A stretch of 64,000 bases of DNA from CAYUIV01 sp964444925 (GCA_964444925.1 CAYUIV010000002.1:1-64000); one strand, 5' to 3'; shown: positions 53,482 through 62,316, counted from the first letter of the stretch. Made by a program: numbers and translations. Notes: generated from the sequence alone by a model not told the origin.

Positions 53482-54780
53482 ATGTCAAAACTACTCGTTG
53501 AACTTCAAGCTGTTTCTAAATCTTTTAAAAAACCAGAACATCAAGATCTTTTAGTACTCGATCAAATAAACTTTACACTACACCAAAAAGAGATTGTCGC
53601 ACTTCTTGGAAAATCTGGTTCAGGCAAATCAACTCTTTTACGCATCATTCCAGGACTGATTCAAGCGACTTCAGGCAATGTTTACTATCGAGGTGAGCGT
53701 GTTGATAAACCCACTCAAGGGATGGCAATGGTTTTTCAAAGTTTTGCATTATTGCCATGGTTGACAGTCCTTGAAAATGTAGAACTTGGTTTAGAAGCAT
53801 TGAAGGTACCTCGTGAGATACGTCGTGCACGTGCTTTAAAAGCAATTGATACTATTGGGTTAGATGGATTTGAATCCGCATTTCCAAGAGAACTTTCAGG
53901 AGGTATGCGACAACGCGTAGGATTAGCACGTGCAATTGTGATCAATCCTGATATCTTATTAATGGACGAGCCTTTTTCAGCACTTGACGTACTGACTGCA
54001 GATAATCTTAAAAGCGATATGATGAAGCTTTGGAATACAAATCAAATGGATATCAATGCGATTTTACTCGTGACACACAATATTGAAGAAGCAATATTGT
54101 TTGCGGATCGTATTGTCATCATGAGTCACAATCCCGGTACAATACGCGCTGAATTAAAAGTAGATTTACCACATCCTCGTACTGAGCAAGGACCTGCATT
54201 TCGTAATCTTGTTGAACAAGTCTATGCGCTCATTTCCAATCGAAAAGAAAATATTACTGAGAAAACAGTAGCCTCAACAACAATTACGCTGGCTTACCGT
54301 TTACCTGATGCAGATATTTCAGAGTTAACAGGTTTGATGGAAACAATTGAGAGTGTGCCAGAGCATGCAGGAGAAATTGAGTTATCAGAATTGGCAGAAG
54401 CTTGGCATCTAGACATTGATGATTTATTTCCTTTGACAGAAGCATTAGATATCTTACATTTTGCTTCCGTTAAGAAAGGAAAATTAGTGTTAACTGAAGA
54501 TGGAAAAGCATTCGCACGAACGGATATTTTAGAGAGAAAAAAACAATTCGCACAGCATTTATTGCGCTATATTCCATTGGCTAAACATATCCGACGTATC
54601 TTAGAAGAAAGGCCAGAACAATCTGCACCCAAAGCAAGATTTTTAAATGAGTTAGAGGACTATCTTAGTGAAGAAGAAGCAGGCAGAGTATTGCGTGTTG
54701 TCATCGATTGGGGGCGATATGCAGAATTATTTGCATATGATAATAATGAAGAGATACTAAACTTAGAAAATCCAAAGTAA
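53482..54780 (+). CDS. ABC transporter ATP-binding protein, nitrate/sulfonate type with C-terminal domain
   Basis: A 432-residue ATPase. Walker A GKSGSGKST (about residues 42-50), Q-loop FQSFALLPW, signature LSGGMRQR, Walker B ILLMDEPFSALD, and switch VTHNIEEA are all intact. After residue 280 it carries an extra winged-helix-like domain (ADISELTGLMETIES and DIDDLFPLTEALDIL) known as the AAA-associated C-terminal domain in this transporter class. It is 5 bp after the fused permease and forms one system with it. Confidence 0.9.
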   Translation: MSKLLVELQAVSKSFKKPEHQDLLVLDQINFTLHQKEIVALLGKSGSGKSTLLRIIPGLIQATSGNVYYRGERVDKPTQGMAMVFQSFALLPWLTVLENVELGLEALKVPREIRRARALKAIDTIGLDGFESAFPRELSGGMRQRVGLARAIVINPDILLMDEPFSALDVLTADNLKSDMMKLWNTNQMDINAILLVTHNIEEAILFADRIVIMSHNPGTIRAELKVDLPHPRTEQGPAFRNLVEQVYALISNRKENITEKTVASTTITLAYRLPDADISELTGLMETIESVPEHAGEIELSELAEAWHLDIDDLFPLTEALDILHFASVKKGKLVLTEDGKAFARTDILERKKQFAQHLLRYIPLAKHIRRILEERPEQSAPKARFLNELEDYLSEEEAGRVLRVVIDWGRYAELFAYDNNEEILNLENPK

Positions 54781-54865
54781 ATTGCTAAGTTAAATCACTA
54801 TTTTAAATTAGCTAAAATCACGTACTACATACCTTAATTTATTTTATTTCATTTTTTTAATTCTC

Positions 54866-55666
54866 ATGTCTCAATTTTCGCTCGTTGACTCTCACTGTCA
54901 TCTTGACAAAATAGATTTAGCTCCTTTTAAAAACAATTTGCAGTCTGTACTACAATCTGCTCGCAGTGCGTGTGTTAAACATTTTTTGACTGTGTGTATT
55001 CACCCAAATGAATTTAAAGGGCTGTTACACATTGCTGAACAAAACAAAGATATTTCTGTTTCAATTGGTTTGCATCCGACAGAAGAAGTAGAAAATGAAC
55101 CTTCCGTTACGCAACTGGCACAATGGGCTAAACACCCTAAAGTAGTTGCAATTGGGGAAACAGGATTAGATTATTATCATGAAAATTATAATAAATTTTT
55201 ACAACAACAACGTTTTCAAAATCATATTCGTGCAGCAAAGCAAGTACAAAAACCGCTTATCGTTCATACACGTAATGCGGTTGAAGATACACTTAGTCTA
55301 CTTGAAACAGAGGGTGCAGCAGAGGTAGGAGGCGTACTACACTGCTTCACAGAAAATTTAAAAATGGCTGAATATGTTATCGAAAAACTTAATTTTTATA
55401 TTTCGTTCTCAGGTATTTTGACCTTCAAAAATTCAATAAGCTTACAAATGGTTGCACGTCAACTTCCCTTACACCGATTATTAATTGAAACAGATTCTCC
55501 TTATCTTGCACCTGTTCCTTACCGTGGAAAATCTAATCAACCCGCTTACGTTTCCTACGTTGCACATACATTGGCGCATCTTAAAAACCTTACAGTTGAA
55601 AAAGTAGCGGAACAAACGACTAAAAATTTTTTTGATTTGTTTCAATCAGCACACCAAATTATCTAA
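54866..55666 (+). CDS. tatD: TatD-family metal-dependent DNase
   Basis: A 266-residue TIM-barrel hydrolase. Metal ligands are seen in DSHCHLD (residues 8-14), GETGLDYY, the VHTRNA and HCFTEN strands and ETDSPYLAP. TatD enzymes trim DNA 3' ends and act in repair. It closely resembles the YcfH/TatD subfamily; exact member uncertain. Probably its own transcript. Confidence 0.92.
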   Translation: MSQFSLVDSHCHLDKIDLAPFKNNLQSVLQSARSACVKHFLTVCIHPNEFKGLLHIAEQNKDISVSIGLHPTEEVENEPSVTQLAQWAKHPKVVAIGETGLDYYHENYNKFLQQQRFQNHIRAAKQVQKPLIVHTRNAVEDTLSLLETEGAAEVGGVLHCFTENLKMAEYVIEKLNFYISFSGILTFKNSISLQMVARQLPLHRLLIETDSPYLAPVPYRGKSNQPAYVSYVAHTLAHLKNLTVEKVAEQTTKNFFDLFQSAHQII

Positions 55667-55704
55667 TTGTCGTATGTCAATGACTGAGTAGGTATGTTAA
55701 AACG

Positions 55705-55722
55705 TTACTGAACATTCAGTAA
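55705..55722. repeat. Perfect 8-bp dyad TTACTGAA/TTCAGTAA
   Basis: Arms TTACTGAA (55705-55712) and TTCAGTAA (55715-55722) with a 2-bp centre, 38 bp after the tatD stop. Could be a hairpin ending tatD or an operator for a dimeric regulator such as the LuxR-type protein nearby. Confidence 0.5.
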
Positions 55723-55834
55723 GAAAATATTCTGTGCTCTAGAAAGAGATCACTACAGTTAATTGTTTTAGTATATAAAAAATATATCGCTTTACTATAA
55801 GCTTAACTACTATAGCGCGTTGTATAGCCATCAT

Positions 55835-55970
55835 ATCTGCATTAGAGGGCACACAAAGTACAATGTTTTTAAGGGTAAGAAAGCAGTCTTAATCACACAA
55901 CTGCATAATCAATTAATGCGAGAAAAATGTATATGTCAAACATCATTTCGCTCTTTATTCTAATGCAGAT
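55835..55970. ncRNA. Candidate small RNA closed by a 12-bp terminal stem
   Basis: Arms ATCTGCATTAGA (55835-55846) and TCTAATGCAGAT (55959-55970) pair perfectly across 112 bp. Inside are GCAGT/ACTGC and GCATAAT/ATTAATGC pairings. A long-range closing stem with internal hairpins is the layout of structured RNAs, but no known family or promoter is recognised. Strand uncertain. Confidence 0.25.
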
Positions 55971-56188
55971 TGAAAAAAAGAAATAAAAATATAGCACACT
56001 TATTTATTCAGTTTCTTTTATGCATCACTCGTCAGGCTAAATACTACATTTATTCGTGAAAATTACTGAAAAATACCCCTAATTTTTTTAATTACTTCTA
56101 AGTAAAGTACTTATAGGTCATGACATCACTTATAAAAAAACGATGTATTGCATGACATTTTAGCGGTTTTATCTTTATATATACCATT

Positions 56189-56911
56189 ATGATTGATCAA
56201 GAACGTTTAGAAAGTCTACATCTTTTAATTAGAACGTTTCCTTTTGCAGCGCATGTACGCGATGTAAGAACGGGAAAATATCTCATTGCAAATAAATATC
56301 AGGCTTTAAACCAAGGTTTTGATGATATAGATGAAGTCACCAATGTGACCTATACAGATATTTATCACTACCGTCGAGCGCGTATTTCGGCTTTACAAGG
56401 CTCTGTGGAATTAGAAGATCAATATAAAATGTTTATTGATGAAGCAAATGTTAAGGCGAATCAAGTAAAAACACCGCTTCATTTTAAAATATGTACACTT
56501 TTTCCAACTGGTTTTATTTATCAAGGTCTTCTAACAAAAATTCCAATACTCGATAATGTACAAAATGTACAAGCTGTACTAACATTTTCAGAAGAAAAAA
56601 CAGATGATATTGATCTTATGGATTTGTATTATTTATATAAAAAACACTATCCTGCGCAACAAGCGATTACACAGTTTCTGATGCATTTGAAAATACTAGA
56701 ATATTTTTCTCGCCTTCCTACAAACCAAGAATTAATTACATTACTGTTGCTAAGAAAAAGCTCTATTTCAAAGTACGTTGCAAAGCACTTAGCGATTAGT
56801 TACCGTACGGTTGAAGAATACAAAGCACGTTTACGCGGTAAATTAATTAATAAAATTAATTTAGATACCTTGTTGATTCGACTTAGAACCAGTATATGTC
56901 ATTCATTTTAA
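56189..56911 (+). CDS. LuxR-type transcriptional regulator with PAS-like sensor
   Basis: A 240-residue regulator. Residues about 10-125 look like a PAS-type sensor (FPFAAHVRDVRTGKYLIAN), and about 165-235 form a divergent LuxR helix-turn-helix (LPTNQELITLLLLRKSS, then VAKHLAISYRTVEEYKARLRGKL, core AISYRTVEEYKARL). Similar orphan LuxR proteins are known in Legionella and Coxiella relatives, where they help control life-cycle switching; role here is inferred. It is preceded by the structured 522-bp region. Confidence 0.75.
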   Translation: MIDQERLESLHLLIRTFPFAAHVRDVRTGKYLIANKYQALNQGFDDIDEVTNVTYTDIYHYRRARISALQGSVELEDQYKMFIDEANVKANQVKTPLHFKICTLFPTGFIYQGLLTKIPILDNVQNVQAVLTFSEEKTDDIDLMDLYYLYKKHYPAQQAITQFLMHLKILEYFSRLPTNQELITLLLLRKSSISKYVAKHLAISYRTVEEYKARLRGKLINKINLDTLLIRLRTSICHSF

Positions 56912-56969
56912 AAAATTTTTCTAAAATTATAGGTCAATATCAGTTGAAGATATCTAGGAAAAACAAAGG

Positions 56970-57821
56970 ATGACAGTATCTAATCACAACACTTGTATTG
57001 GAACTATTTTAAAACAAAGTCAAGCGCTACTTGCAACAGTAAGCCAAACCGCCGTGCTTGATACTGAAGTTTTAATGTGCTACGTCACCGGATTATCACG
57101 CACACAGCTACTGATACATCATCATCCGTTATCTTTTGCAGAAAAACAGCAATTTAATCATTTAATTGAACGGCGTAGAAAGAAAGAACCCATTGCTTAC
57201 CTCATTGGATCGCAAGAATTTTTTTCACTGCCCTTCGTTGTCAACTCTTCTTGTTTAATTCCAAGACCTGAAACAGAATTACTGGTTGAAAAAATACTGG
57301 TGCATTATCCAGCACAACAAAGGATTCAGTTACTTGAGCTTGGGACAGGTTCTGGTGCAATTGCGCTTGCAATTGCTTATCATCGTCCAAAATGGCGTAT
57401 TTTAGCTGTTGATTATTCCAAAGAAGCGCTAAAAATTGCTTTAAAAAACAAAAAAATATTAAATATTTCAAATATTACCTTACGTTACAGTAACTGGTTT
57501 CAACAAATTGACTCTTCTATTGCATTCGATGGTATTGTCAGCAACCCACCGTATCTTGCAAAAGATGATTCACACTTAGAAGAATTGTCTTACGAGCCTA
57601 GAACAGCACTGGTTTCAGGTGAAGGCGGACTAGAAGCACTTTACATCATTATTTCAAAAGCTAAGCAACATTTAGCTGCTCAAGGTATTTTATGGTTAGA
57701 ACATGGCTTGTTGCAGGATAGGTTTATTTCCAATAGACTCGAAGAAAAAGGATACCATGATATTAAACAATACACCGATCTGTCTCGCATCGTGCGAATC
57801 AGCGTAGCGCGTGCAAGGTAA
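56970..57821 (+). CDS. prmC: Release factor glutamine methyltransferase PrmC
   Basis: A 283-residue SAM-dependent methyltransferase that methylates the GGQ glutamine of release factors. LELGTGSGAIALAIA is the SAM motif, and VSNPPYLAKDD contains the catalytic NPPY. PRPETELLVE and the N-terminal helical domain are typical. prfA, the usual partner, is not adjacent. tRNA-Ser follows. Confidence 0.95.
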   Translation: MTVSNHNTCIGTILKQSQALLATVSQTAVLDTEVLMCYVTGLSRTQLLIHHHPLSFAEKQQFNHLIERRRKKEPIAYLIGSQEFFSLPFVVNSSCLIPRPETELLVEKILVHYPAQQRIQLLELGTGSGAIALAIAYHRPKWRILAVDYSKEALKIALKNKKILNISNITLRYSNWFQQIDSSIAFDGIVSNPPYLAKDDSHLEELSYEPRTALVSGEGGLEALYIIISKAKQHLAAQGILWLEHGLLQDRFISNRLEEKGYHDIKQYTDLSRIVRISVARAR

Positions 57822-57843
57822 TCAATGATATAAATAGAGTCGC

Positions 57844-57872
57844 TTGCTAAACAGTAAACTCTTTGCTTTAAT
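57844..57872 (+). promoter_or_regulatory. Promoter of tRNA-Ser
   Basis: TTGCTA (57844-57849), 17-bp spacer, TTTAAT (57867-57872), placing transcription start about 10-12 bp before the tRNA 5' end. Spacing and position are good for a stable RNA promoter. Confidence 0.55.
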
Positions 57873-57890
57873 CTAAAACATGTCATTAAA

Positions 57891-57981
57891 GGAGAGGTGT
57901 CTGAGTGGCTTAAAGAGCGCGCCTGGAAAGTGCGTGTAGGTGATAAGCCTACCGCGGGTTCGAATCCCGCCTTCTCCGCCA
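57891..57981 (+). tRNA. tRNA-Ser (anticodon GGA)
   Basis: A 91-nt class II tRNA: acceptor GGAGAGG/CCTTCTCC, anticodon loop CTGGAAA (anticodon GGA), long variable arm (GTGTAGGTGATAAGCCTACC) and T-arm GCGGG-TTCGAAT-CCCGC. Discriminator G; unlike the other tRNA genes here, the terminal CCA is encoded (57979-57981). Confidence 0.97.
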
Positions 57982-57989
57982 TCTTTGAA

Positions 57990-58793
57990 TCAATAAGATA
58001 ACATGACCTCATGAAACAGTTGCTGTGCTTTTTGAATAACTTCTTCTGCTCTTAGCAAATCAGCAATTTTCTTTAACGCGTTTTTATTTTGATCTTCTTT
58101 TCTTACAACAAAAAGATTTGCATAACGACGAGCAATATAATGGTCTTCTACAACAAGCGCATGTTGGTTTGCAGTTAGCGCTTTTGAAGCGGCATAATAG
58201 TTATCCATGACAATAAGACAGCAATCATCGAGATGATCATTTAACGAGGCAACGTCAAACAGTTTAAATTGTAGTTGCTTTCTATTTTCTCGAACCGAAT
58301 CAATATTAACGAATTGATTTGGAAACTTATTGAGTGTGATCAGCTTACAGTTTTCCAAAAAGCGCAACGCTCGATCTTGGTTACTACGATCCATCGCAAT
58401 TCCAACTGTATCGTTTTGCTTCAAATCTTCAAGGTGTGTAATGTTTGAAGAATAAATACTCAAAGGATAGATAAAGTGTTTACTTAGACTATGTAGTCGA
58501 GAAGAGTCAGTTGTTTTTTTTAATACTTCCTCAAGATGTACGCTGTGTTGAAAGGCATTTGCATCTATATTTTTTTCGAGCAACGCATGATTTAAATGTG
58601 TGTGATGATTAAATTCTATTAAATGTATTCTTATTCCGTGATGATGCAAAGCGAGCTTTTTAATCACTTTAAATAGTTCTGTTTCAGGCCCTTTCATCGT
58701 TCCTATGTACAATGTTGTTTGGTTACGACAACTACTTAATCCTAGTATGACAGATAAATGTATTAAAAGTGTTAACATTTTCCACGAATACAT
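57990..58793 (-). CDS. MetQ/NlpA-like substrate-binding lipoprotein
   Basis: A 267-residue lipoprotein with signal peptide and lipobox LSSC (Cys22). GTMKGPETELFKVIKK and the IDANAFQHSVHLEEV stretch (canonical family text DANAFQHxPYLD) place it in the NlpA/MetQ family of methionine-type binding proteins. The binding-cleft residues are altered compared with MetQ. No metN or metI is nearby. It overlaps none but ends 9 bp from the tRNA-Ser. Confidence 0.8.
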   Translation of the reverse strand: MYSWKMLTLLIHLSVILGLSSCRNQTTLYIGTMKGPETELFKVIKKLALHHHGIRIHLIEFNHHTHLNHALLEKNIDANAFQHSVHLEEVLKKTTDSSRLHSLSKHFIYPLSIYSSNITHLEDLKQNDTVGIAMDRSNQDRALRFLENCKLITLNKFPNQFVNIDSVRENRKQLQFKLFDVASLNDHLDDCCLIVMDNYYAASKALTANQHALVVEDHYIARRYANLFVVRKEDQNKNALKKIADLLRAEEVIQKAQQLFHEVMLSY

Positions 58794-58802
58794 AAGTCCT
58801 TG

Positions 58803-59444
58803 TTATACGTAATAAGCAATGTAGGTCATAAATTTTGATGTACATTTCATCATGAAAGTTACAAAATGCGGTAACGAAACGGCACCTAATTCATGTGCAT
58901 GATGAGAATGTTGACTTTCTTCTAAACGCATTTGTTCCAAAATTAAACGGCTACTTTTATCATGGACAGGTAATAAAGAAAGGTGATGCGTTAAATGTGC
59001 TTCTACTTGTTTTTCTGTTTCTTCTAAAAATCCTAAGCTATATGCATCTCCCCATAGTCCTGCTAAAAAACCGAGTAACAGAGCACTGCTATACCAAACG
59101 GGACAAAGAAAGCTAATATGGCTGTCGAGCTCATGCAAACGCGTATGGCACCATACCAAATGATCAAACTCTTCCTGAGACGCTTGCTTTAATGCATGAT
59201 AAATTGTGAGATCACGCGCTGACATCGCTTGTCCTTGATAAAGCGCTTGAGCACACACTTCACCAACATGATTAACACGCATCAATCCAGCTGAATGTAT
59301 TCTTTCTGTCTCAGATAGTTGCGATGCTTCAATCGCTACAGCAGGATTTTGACGTGTTGAAATTGGCAAAAAGTCTTTATGTCCGGCATGCAGAAAATAA
59401 TCAAATTGAAATAGTATTTCGTCTAATTGACTGTAAATACGCAT
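58803..59444 (-). CDS. coq7: Demethoxyubiquinone hydroxylase Coq7
   Basis: A protein of about 213 residues, a membrane-bound di-iron carboxylate hydroxylase that replaces UbiF in many bacteria. Metal ligands are in MRVNHVGEVCAQALY (E..H), QEEFDHLVWC and LEESQHSHHA. The ATG at 59444 is chosen because it falls just after the ahpD stop and starts MRIYSQLDEILFQFD, as in family members; earlier in-frame starts lie inside ahpD. It performs the penultimate ubiquinone step, complementing UbiH. Confidence 0.9.
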   Translation of the reverse strand: MRIYSQLDEILFQFDYFLHAGHKDFLPISTRQNPAVAIEASQLSETERIHSAGLMRVNHVGEVCAQALYQGQAMSARDLTIYHALKQASQEEFDHLVWCHTRLHELDSHISFLCPVWYSSALLLGFLAGLWGDAYSLGFLEETEKQVEAHLTHHLSLLPVHDKSSRLILEQMRLEESQHSHHAHELGAVSLPHFVTFMMKCTSKFMTYIAYYV

Positions 59445-59454
59445 TACGTACTCA

Positions 59455-59994
59455 TTAAGACAAATCTTCGATTGCAATGACTTGCGCAATTGCTTTAATA
59501 ACAGCTGCAATCTTAATACTGTACTGAATAACATTCTTACTTACCCCGCCTTTTTCAAGTGCAAGTACGTGTGTGTCAACACATCTGCCGCATGCATTGA
59601 TTGCAGAAACAATAAGACAGTACAGCTCGAAATCTTTTTGGTCTACGCCGTGCTGCTGTAAAATATGCATTCTAAGATTTGCAGGAAGCGTGGTGTAGCT
59701 ACCATCTTGTACCTGATTGACACTACGGTAGTAGACATTATTCATAGCCATAATGCTCACTGCACCTTTAATCGCTTCTTTTTCTTGATGATTGAGTTGT
59801 TTTTGATGTGCATGGCTTTCCAATGCTGCAATCACATTTTTTTGCTGTGTTGTATAGCTAGCGGTAAGCGCAAATGCTGCGATTTGTTTTTCGCTCAGCG
59901 GAAGTGATTCGGTATTCGAAATTAATGTGCTAAAGTTAAGTTTAATATCTTTTGCATACGGTGGAATTTTAGTTTTAAGCTGTTCAATTGTCAT
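59455..59994 (-). CDS. ahpD: Alkyl hydroperoxide reductase AhpD-like
   Basis: About 179 residues of the AhpD/carboxymuconolactone-decarboxylase fold. The redox motif is CGRCVDTH (C-x-x-C with downstream His, near residue 134) preceded by an acidic residue. AhpD transfers electrons to AhpC. The ATG at 59994 (MTIEQLK) is used, as a longer frame from 60048 overlaps the end of ahpC. It follows ahpC by 26 bp. Confidence 0.9.
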   Translation of the reverse strand: MTIEQLKTKIPPYAKDIKLNFSTLISNTESLPLSEKQIAAFALTASYTTQQKNVIAALESHAHQKQLNHQEKEAIKGAVSIMAMNNVYYRSVNQVQDGSYTTLPANLRMHILQQHGVDQKDFELYCLIVSAINACGRCVDTHVLALEKGGVSKNVIQYSIKIAAVIKAIAQVIAIEDLS

Positions 59995-60020
59995 AACGTG
60001 TTTTAAAAATTTTAAGAAAA

Positions 60021-60608
60021 TTAGAGAGTTTGATCTCCTTTTTGCCAATCACAAGGACAACGTCCTCCTGTTTGGAGTGCATCTAAAATGCGTAACACTT
60101 CTTTAGGGTTTCGACCAATATTAAGATCAGTCATCATCACAAAACGTACTATGCCGTTTGGATCAACAATAAACGTTGCACGCTGTGCTACTCCTTCATT
60201 CTCATCTAAGATACCGCATTGCGTACTAATTTCTCTTTTAACATCGGAGAGCATAGGAAATTGAATATCACCCAAATCTTTATGATTTTGTCGCCAAGCT
60301 AAATGAACAAATTCGCTGTCAACACTTAAACCTAAAATTTGTGCATCACGGTCTTCAAATTCTGTGTTGAGTTGGCTAAAGGCTGCAATTTCAGTAGGAC
60401 AGACAAACGTAAAATCTTTTGGCCATGCAAAAATAACCAGCCATTTATCTTGAAAATCTTTCGAATTGATCTGGATGAAAGCCTCTTCAGGGTTAGAACT
60501 TTTCACCGCTTTTACAGAAAATTCTGGAAAATAATCACCTACTTTAATCATACCTTTTGCCGGTTTTACATAATCTCGCGTTTGTGTTTGTATTACATCA
60601 GTTGACAT
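60021..60608 (-). CDS. ahpC: Alkyl hydroperoxide reductase AhpC (peroxiredoxin)
   Basis: A 195-residue two-cysteine peroxiredoxin that reduces peroxides. The peroxidatic Cys is in TFVCPTEI, and resolving cysteines in GGRCPCDWQ near the C-terminus (CPC pair as in actinobacterial AhpC). It is first of an ahpC-ahpD operon, a layout known from mycobacteria and Legionella and Coxiella relatives. Probably important against host oxidative burst; inference. Confidence 0.95.
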   Translation of the reverse strand: MSTDVIQTQTRDYVKPAKGMIKVGDYFPEFSVKAVKSSNPEEAFIQINSKDFQDKWLVIFAWPKDFTFVCPTEIAAFSQLNTEFEDRDAQILGLSVDSEFVHLAWRQNHKDLGDIQFPMLSDVKREISTQCGILDENEGVAQRATFIVDPNGIVRFVMMTDLNIGRNPKEVLRILDALQTGGRCPCDWQKGDQTL

Positions 60609-60689
60609 AATTTCCTCATTTTTATGTTGTAAAATTTTTTGATTATTCTAACATTATCTTATAAAAGCCAAAATATTTTTATTGCTTTA

Positions 60690-60929
60690 TTAATTGTCTT
60701 CTTCTTTATAAGAGGTTAATGCACTTGTACCATTTTTTTCTATTAATATTTGGACTTTTTGCTCGGCTTCCTCAAGTGCTATTCGACATTCGTGTACCAG
60801 GTGTATTCCTTTTTCAAATTCTAATAGGGCAGATTCAACACTTAAAGGATTTTTTTCCATATTAGTTACGACTTCTTCAAGTGTGTGCAAATTTTTTTCA
60901 AAATTAAAAATTTTTTTGTTTTTTTTCAT
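60690..60929 (-). CDS. xseB: Exodeoxyribonuclease VII small subunit
   Basis: A 79-residue helical protein (MKKNKKIFNFEKNLHTL start). FEKNLHTLEEVV, LSVESALLEFEKGIHLV and EAEQKVQIL match XseB. It joins XseA to cut single-stranded DNA from both ends. A GTG at 60935 overlapping the miaB stop (TAGTG) would add two residues; the ATG is chosen. xseA is not in the window. Confidence 0.93.
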   Translation of the reverse strand: MKKNKKIFNFEKNLHTLEEVVTNMEKNPLSVESALLEFEKGIHLVHECRIALEEAEQKVQILIEKNGTSALTSYKEEDN

Positions 60930-60934
60930 AATCA

Positions 60935-62260
60935 CTACAAAGGATATAAAACTCCTTGCAGTAATGAAGGAGAAACATCTGTTATCTTAACAGGTATTTT
61001 CTGACCAATTAACGTAGTGCTGCCTTTGAAATGTACTGTACGATTATTTTCAGTCTGACCGCTTAGCATATCAGGTCGTTTGGATGAGATACCATTAACC
61101 AATAATTGGTATTTACGATTTAACATATTTTGCGTTATTGCAAAGGCTTGCTTTTTTAATAAATCTTTTAATATTTTTAAACGTTCTTTTTTTTGAGCAA
61201 TTGAACAATTATCTTTTAATTTAGATGCGGGTGTTCCAGGTCTTTTACTATAAAGAAAACTAAACGAGTTATCAAAACCAATCGCTTTAACAAGCTCTAC
61301 TGTTTCATTAAAATCTTGAGTTGATTCTCCTGGAAAACCGACAATAAAATCAGAAGAAATAGAAATGTTAGGTCTGACTTTACGCAATTGTTGAATTCTT
61401 TCTCGAAAAAACTCATGTGTATAACCTCGTTTCATTAAGGATAAAATACGATTTGATCCACTTTGCACAGGTAAATGTAAATGATCTGCTAATTTCTCAA
61501 TTTGTGCATAAGCTTGAATCAGTCGATTAGAAAAGGCAAGGGGATGAGAAGTGATAAAACGGATACGTTCTAATTCTTTAATCGATGCAATATACCCTAT
61601 TAAATCTGCAAGATCCGCAAAACCGCCTTCGTAACGTTTACCCCGATAGTCATTAACATTTTGACCAAGTAACGTAATTTCTTTACATCCTTGATTGACA
61701 AGAGAAAGAATTTCTTCCAATACATCGTCAAGTGGTCTACTGATCTCTTCTCCTCTTGTATAAGGTACTACACAGAAACTACAGTATTTACTGCAACCCT
61801 CCATAATTGAAACAGCAGCTTGCATTTTAGATGCTTTAGGGGTCGGTAAACAATCAAATTTCTCAATTTTTGGAAAGGAAATATCGATGACAGGCTTTTT
61901 TGTTTGCATCGTGCTTTCTAAAAGATGTGGTAATCGATGTACGGTTTGAGGTCCAAATACGATATCAACGTAAGGTGCTCTTTTTTGAATATGATCACCT
62001 TCTTGACTTGCAACACAGCCTCCTACTCCAATAATCAGGTTAGGGTTTTCTTTTTTTAAACGCGATAACTGTCCCAGTCTTGAAAAAACTTTATCTTGAG
62101 ATTTCTCCCGAATAGCACAAGTATTTAGTAAGATGATATGAGCTTCTTTTATATTTTGTGTCGATGATATTTGATGTGATTGTTCTAATACACGTTTCAT
62201 ACTGTCTGAGTCGTACTCGTTCATTTGACAACCGTGTGTTTCTATAAACAGTTTTTTCAT
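60935..62260 (-). CDS. miaB: tRNA methylthiotransferase MiaB
   Basis: A 441-residue radical-SAM enzyme that adds a methylthio group to i6A37 of tRNAs. The N-terminal UPF0004 domain has three cysteines in CQMN, NTCAIRE and GGCVAS for the auxiliary cluster; the radical-SAM motif is GCSKYCSFCVVPYTRG; a TRAM domain ends the protein. It is 1-6 bp from xseB and divergent from dnaA across the origin region. YgfZ in the window may support its Fe-S activity. Confidence 0.97.
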   Translation of the reverse strand: MKKLFIETHGCQMNEYDSDSMKRVLEQSHQISSTQNIKEAHIILLNTCAIREKSQDKVFSRLGQLSRLKKENPNLIIGVGGCVASQEGDHIQKRAPYVDIVFGPQTVHRLPHLLESTMQTKKPVIDISFPKIEKFDCLPTPKASKMQAAVSIMEGCSKYCSFCVVPYTRGEEISRPLDDVLEEILSLVNQGCKEITLLGQNVNDYRGKRYEGGFADLADLIGYIASIKELERIRFITSHPLAFSNRLIQAYAQIEKLADHLHLPVQSGSNRILSLMKRGYTHEFFRERIQQLRKVRPNISISSDFIVGFPGESTQDFNETVELVKAIGFDNSFSFLYSKRPGTPASKLKDNCSIAQKKERLKILKDLLKKQAFAITQNMLNRKYQLLVNGISSKRPDMLSGQTENNRTVHFKGSTTLIGQKIPVKITDVSPSLLQGVLYPL

Positions 62261-62316
62261 TATTTCTATTATTTATTAAATATATTTATTTAATTATTAT
62301 TAGTGCGTGTTAAACT

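Larger units (their letters stand above)
55667..56188. other. 522-bp gene-free stretch between tatD and the LuxR-type gene
   Basis: No coding frame is convincing. It holds an 18-bp dyad at 55705-55722 and a 12-bp perfect inverted repeat whose arms bracket 136 bp (55835-55970). The right part must hold the promoter of the regulator gene. The structure could encode a small RNA. Confidence 0.5.

Noticed and set aside
57680..58012. 110-codon minus-strand frame across tRNA-Ser
   Set aside because: Antisense to prmC and tRNA-Ser; part of it is simply the reverse complement of the tRNA.
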